From NCBI GenBank assembly GCA_963920705.1, contig OY987231.1, forward strand, positions 23,448,200-23,512,199: a DNA stretch of 64,000 nt, written 5' to 3'. The notes below the pieces were generated by a model. It had not been told where the DNA came from, ran no database searches, and worked only from the letters and a program-made list of their open reading frames with translations. The translations under genes and the position numbers were made by a program. Below are positions 60,280 through 64,000 of the stretch, piece after piece. This stretch comes from Odiellus spinosus (lineage: Eukaryota; Arthropoda; Arachnida; Opiliones; Phalangiidae). Numbering within the stretch: position 1 is the stretch's first letter; every line of letters begins with the position of its first letter.

Positions 60280-61713
60280 TATTGGAAATTGTATTCTACA
60301 ATTCCTTTATTATCACTTTGCCAACTCGTTCCAATTCAACTACGGTTTGCCGACTCTGGGAAACAGTAGATGGTTGCTTCGACCATGTAGTTAATTTTTT
60401 GGACATTAATACTACTATATAAAATGGTCAGTTGGTCAGTAAAATCATTTATTTTATATTTCACTCTCCCTTTAAATACGCTTTCCTCGGTGGCCGTTGG
60501 GGGTCGCTGTTTCGCTATTGATCGCGAATAGCAGACTATTATTATTGCTATTGCGGTTCCGGGAAATTTGAAGTAAGTTTCAGCCCATCAGAGAGGCCAG
60601 AAAGAGTTAGATTAGATTATAAGATTAGATTAGCTTTAGGAATACGTAAAGTGAGACTGTCACTCTAAATTGAGTAACGATTCAAAATATATATACATAT
60701 GTCATAGAACAAAATTACAGCGACGGTAAAAATACATATTTTATAATCGCCCATTTTCGAAATTTTTAAATAAAGATTCTCTGCAATCTACGTCATCACT
60801 ATGGTCACGTGATTTCGCTACTGTATATCCTACAAGCATTCGAAAAAATAGTGTCAACCTCGCTTTAATTTATGCATCTAATATACACCGAATGAAAGAG
60901 GGGGAAATTGAACTTTTATCTTATGTTGACGGAAATGTTGCTTACTATGTTCATTTAGATTAGTTGAAGAGTCAAAACGGTGGCGGAGTGATACATAATG
61001 TTCCAAACCTCGTGTTGGGATCATGGGAAAAGTAGGCTTTAATACTAATTTGGCTTAGATTATAGAAAGGTGTTATTTATACACGATTAAATTAGTTTAC
61101 CTTTTCCGCGACTTTAAATGCGGATTTGTCTTTTCGAACAAAATTATTTTTTCTAACCAACCCTACACCAATGAAATTGTTTTTCGTGGCTTGACGCTGG
61201 CTTAACCATTTGATTTTGTATTGATTTAACAAAGACCTGACTCGAACTTTTTTACATTTAAGTCAATTACATTTATTTCTTTTAACTCGTATTTATAGTG
61301 AACCCCTTGAAAAGGACCCATTTTTCGTATGAAAAAATGGAAGAACAAGGGTTTTCTATCGTAAATAATATAGTGACTATAGGGGTGGCAGATCCCTGCC
61401 TTTCTCTGTATTAAATCCCATGGGAAAATTACGCGGTGTGCCAAGCTTCTATAGAAGATCTCCCTAGTGTCTATTACCCTAGTTTATAAAACATGGCTTA
61501 AGGGACAATAGAATATTGGCCATTGATTTATAGAGGCCTCTTTAAAGGGAGGCTTGAATGCAAAATATTAGGCCTAACTTAACTTTAATTAAATTTTAAT
61601 GTTTTGACAAAATATCTTTACATTTGACCCCAAATTGATTCATTTTGACCTTTAGAAAAACCGGTTTTAACGATTTTAATGTCTGAACGTGTTTTAAAAG
61701 TGTCTAACACGTA
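60280..61713. other. Intergenic, repeat fragments only
   Basis: TTCACTCTCCCTTTAA at 60,460-60,475 and TTAAAGGGAGGCTTGA near 61,542 are variants of the dispersed 16-mer. GGTGGCGGAGTGATACATAA near 60,981 is a variant of the AGGCGGATT motif. No gene is seen. Confidence 0.45.
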
Positions 61714-61950
61714 AGCTACGGTCACACTAGCATTGGGTAATCGATTTGAAACGGTAAAATCAAACCGATATTCAAATTATAAATCGATTTATCGTAGCTT
61801 CATCTATCGGTTGTTGAAACTGGTTCCCGAAGCAGTTTCAAGAAATCGAATCAAATCGATTCGAGAAAAGACGGTTTCCCGTTCACGCGACACTAGCGAA
61901 ACGTTTTGAAACGGTTTAAATCGATTTCAAGGCCTAGTATGAACGCGGCT
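61714..61950. mobile_element. Interspersed MITE-like repeat, copy of the 4,613 element
   Basis: AGCTACGGTCACACTAGC at the left and CTAGTATGAACGCGGCT at the right bound 237 bp. The sequence shares CTGGTTCCCGAAGCAGTTTC and other segments with 4,613-4,993. This copy is more compact. Confidence 0.7.
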
Positions 61951-62130
61951 TTTGATTAATATACACTAAACCATTTCTATTAGGTTTGCTTTGATAAATT
62001 TTTCGTCTATTATAGACATGTCTTCATTTTAATAATTTAATATAATTAAACAAAAAAATGATTTATTTTTACGCGTTTCACCCACCCTTTAATTTTATTT
62101 TATATAGTTTTATAAAAGAATTCAACTTAC

Positions 62131-62155
62131 GCGACACACTTCCGTATTTGGTCAT
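62131..62155 (-). CDS. Candidate start-codon exon of the SLC7 transporter
   Basis: ATGACCAAATACGGAAGTGT then GTCGC leads directly into GTAAGT, encoding MTKYGSVS and ending with one spare base. Joined to the first solid SLC7 exon, which begins two bases into a codon, the frame stays open and continues with LTTDKK. The implied intron is 12.6 kb, much longer than the others in the gene. The donor is excellent and the phase fits. But an upstream non-coding exon ending in A would also create an ATG at the same acceptor, so this is an inference. Confidence 0.45.
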
Positions 62156-62272
62156 TCTAGAGATGATTCTATTTCTTCTTATATAGTTCAAAGTTCACTT
62201 CCAAAATTCCAATATTAAGTAAAAATATTGAATTTGGTCCCGTTAGTTTTTCTCCAAATCCGTTTTATCAAA

Positions 62273-62643
62273 TCACGAACAGCCACAAGGTTTTAAACCA
62301 TGCTCTTCGTAAATAATGGCAATCCTGCAAATCAAATTAAAATTAAATATTTAAATTAGAGCTCTAAAATTAACGTTATTCTCTCGATACGAAACACGCG
62401 GCTCTAAACGGTTTTGGATTAGTTAAAAATGCATTTTTTTTTGTTTCAAGATCACGGCGTAATTAAAGACCCTACCCTGGTACCACGTGACCAAATATTT
62501 TACGTCATCGTTAGATCTTCCCCTCTTTTATTAATATTTTGGGTCAAGAACATTTTGCAACGTTCCGAAGCCGCGGCGCCTTGATACAAAATGATAAATA
62601 TCATAAGACTTAAAAGTAGTTTCGTTAAACTTTTCATCAACAT
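62273..62643 (-). CDS. Candidate secreted peptide, two exons, 63 residues
   Basis: Exon 1 (62,643-62,504) begins MLMKSLTKLLLSLMIF and has a textbook signal peptide: a basic start, a Leu/Ile core and a small-residue cleavage region, GAAAS. It continues SERCKMFLTQNINKRGEDL and ends inside a codon at AC|GTAAAA. A good acceptor (GATTTGCAG) at 62,325 joins in frame to exon 2 (62,324-62,273), which ends HGLKPCGCS and TGA. The predicted mature part is about 38 residues with three Cys, and a Lys-Arg pair could be a processing site. I do not recognise the family. Without splicing, exon 1 alone would stop after 47 residues. Confidence 0.45.
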
Positions 62644-63009
62644 TGAGACATTTCGAAGGCTTCTCTCCCCGTACGGGCTTTAGTTCTCCATCTTTAATCT
62701 ACTTTTTAAAAGTAGATGACCTCTAAGAAAGGTGTATTCTTCGCGTAAGACTGTATAACAGTTTCGTAAAGATGCCTTAGGCTCTAGCTGGCGTTCGGAA
62801 CATTTCAAGTTGACTTTGGCCCAATATAACGAAACATTTTATCTCATTTATTTCGTTTTTCGCGATTTTATTCTTGGGATTAGATGATTATTAGGTTTTT
62901 GCGTCGAAGCACTTATAAATGGATGGTTATAGTCTCAGGGAAAATATTTTTTTTTGGGACAAAGAACATCTTAAAGGGTTCAAGTACAAACAACGGAAAA
63001 CAGACTAGA
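62644..63009. other. Upstream region of the candidate peptide gene
   Basis: No gene is seen. CTACTTTTTAAAAGTAG near 62,700 is a perfect palindrome. Confidence 0.4.
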
Positions 63010-63740
63010 AATATCAACGAATTTAATTTTGATTTATAGTCTGGGAAATATCAGGGAATTTGATTTTAGTAAATAAAACATCGGGGAAATATCAGGGAAT
63101 TTGATTTGGAGTAAAAATATCAGGGAATTTGATTTGGAGTGAACAAATTATAAGGGAATTTGAGTTTGAATAAACAAAACATCAGGGAAATACTAGGGAA
63201 TTTGATTTTAGTAAACAAAACATCAGGGAAATATCAGGGAATTTGATTTTAGTAAACAAAACATCGGAGAAATATCAGGGAATTTGATTTTAGTAAACAA
63301 AACATCGGGGAAATATCAGGGAATTTGATTTTAGTAAACAAAACATCGGAGAAATATCAGGGAATTTGATTTTAGTAAACAAAACATCGGAGAAATATCA
63401 GGGAATTTGATTTTAGTAAACAAAACATCGGGGAAATATCAGGGAATTTGATTTTAGTAAACAAAACATCGGAGAAATATCAGGGAATTTGATTTTAGTA
63501 AACAAAACATCGGAGAAATATCAGGGAATTTGATTTTAGTAAACAAAACATCGGGGAAATATCAGGGAATTTGATTTTAGTAAACAAAACATCGGAGAAA
63601 TATCAGGGAATTTGATTTTAGTAAACAAAACATCGGAGAAATATCAGGGAATTTGATTTTAGTAAACAAAACATCGGGGAAATATCAGGGAATTTTATTT
63701 AGTAAACAAAACATCAGGGAAATATCAGGGAATTTGATTT
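63010..63740. repeat. 41-bp satellite with 123-bp higher-order period
   Basis: The unit is AAATATCAGGGAATTTGATT then TTAGTAAACAAAACATCGGG and G, about 17 copies, the first few irregular. From about 63,306 two variants (CGGGG and CGGAG) follow a strict order of one CGGGG unit then two CGGAG units, for three full rounds. Non-coding. Confidence 0.93.
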
Positions 63741-64000
63741 TCTCTGGATAAATTCGATCGAATAAGACTCGACGGATCAGTCAGCCCCTCACAAATTATT
63801 CTTACCGCGTACTCGGTCCTTGAAAACGGTTCCAAGGACAGCGTGTTTTTATCTTTTTTGATTTTTTCTCCACGAACATTTTAAAATTTTCCATAGAAAT
63901 AATGTTCACGCGTGTAAAGCGTTCACTGATCCTCTCGCAAATTTTATAGTGACATTAACACGCGTAGAGAAACGTCGCGAAACTACCTGGGAAACATTAT
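63741..64000. other. Right edge, nothing recognised
   Basis: Unique-looking sequence without an open frame or RNA that I can support. Confidence 0.4.

Overview
The window is AT-rich nuclear DNA of an animal, most likely an arthropod (probably an insect or close relative). Genes have many short introns of about 55-100 bases with GT..AG borders. There is an invertebrate-type lysozyme, and the space between genes is packed with small non-autonomous DNA transposons and tandem arrays. I saw no bacterial operons, CRISPR arrays or autonomous transposon coding regions. The species cannot be named from the sequence alone.

Layout. Positions 1-20,400 hold almost no genes. They contain a tRNA-Arg(TCG) at 11,156, one probable first coding exon at 1,725-1,817 (minus, running off the left edge), several MITE-like elements and large tandem arrays (3.6-4.3, 6.9-7.4, 13.4-14.7, 16.8-17.3 and 19.0-19.4 kb). 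Positions 20,400-43,000 are the gene-dense part: a candidate tiny two-exon gene (minus), FAAP24 (plus), HTD2 (minus, convergent with FAAP24), mitochondrial ribosomal protein L38 (minus), a Cys-rich membrane microprotein (minus), RBM39/Caper (minus, 11 coding exons), a palindromic array (33.8-36.8 kb), NOP9 (plus, 9 exons) and an i-type lysozyme-like gene (minus, 4 exons). Positions 45,090-49,514 hold ten coding exons of an SLC7 light-chain amino-acid transporter (minus). Its start codon lies further upstream, possibly in a short exon at 62,131-62,155. Positions 49,500-64,000 are again mostly repeats, with a candidate secreted peptide gene at 62,273-62,643 and a higher-order satellite at 63.0-63.7 kb.

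Exon borders of FAAP24, mRpL38, RBM39, NOP9, the lysozyme and SLC7 were worked out by hand. In every case the phases close: coding totals are 687, 1275, 1530, 2178 and 621 nt, and 1496 nt plus one base from an upstream exon for SLC7. The genes are unrelated housekeeping functions (DNA repair, mitochondrial fatty-acid synthesis, mitochondrial translation, splicing, ribosome biogenesis, amino-acid transport) and do not form a pathway.

The most unusual material is repetitive: an array of alternating palindromes whose loops switch orientation part-way through, a satellite with a 123-bp three-unit higher-order period, a 12-bp minisatellite that replaces half of a MITE, and a dispersed 16-bp TTAA-ended motif that forms the termini of at least two foldback elements.
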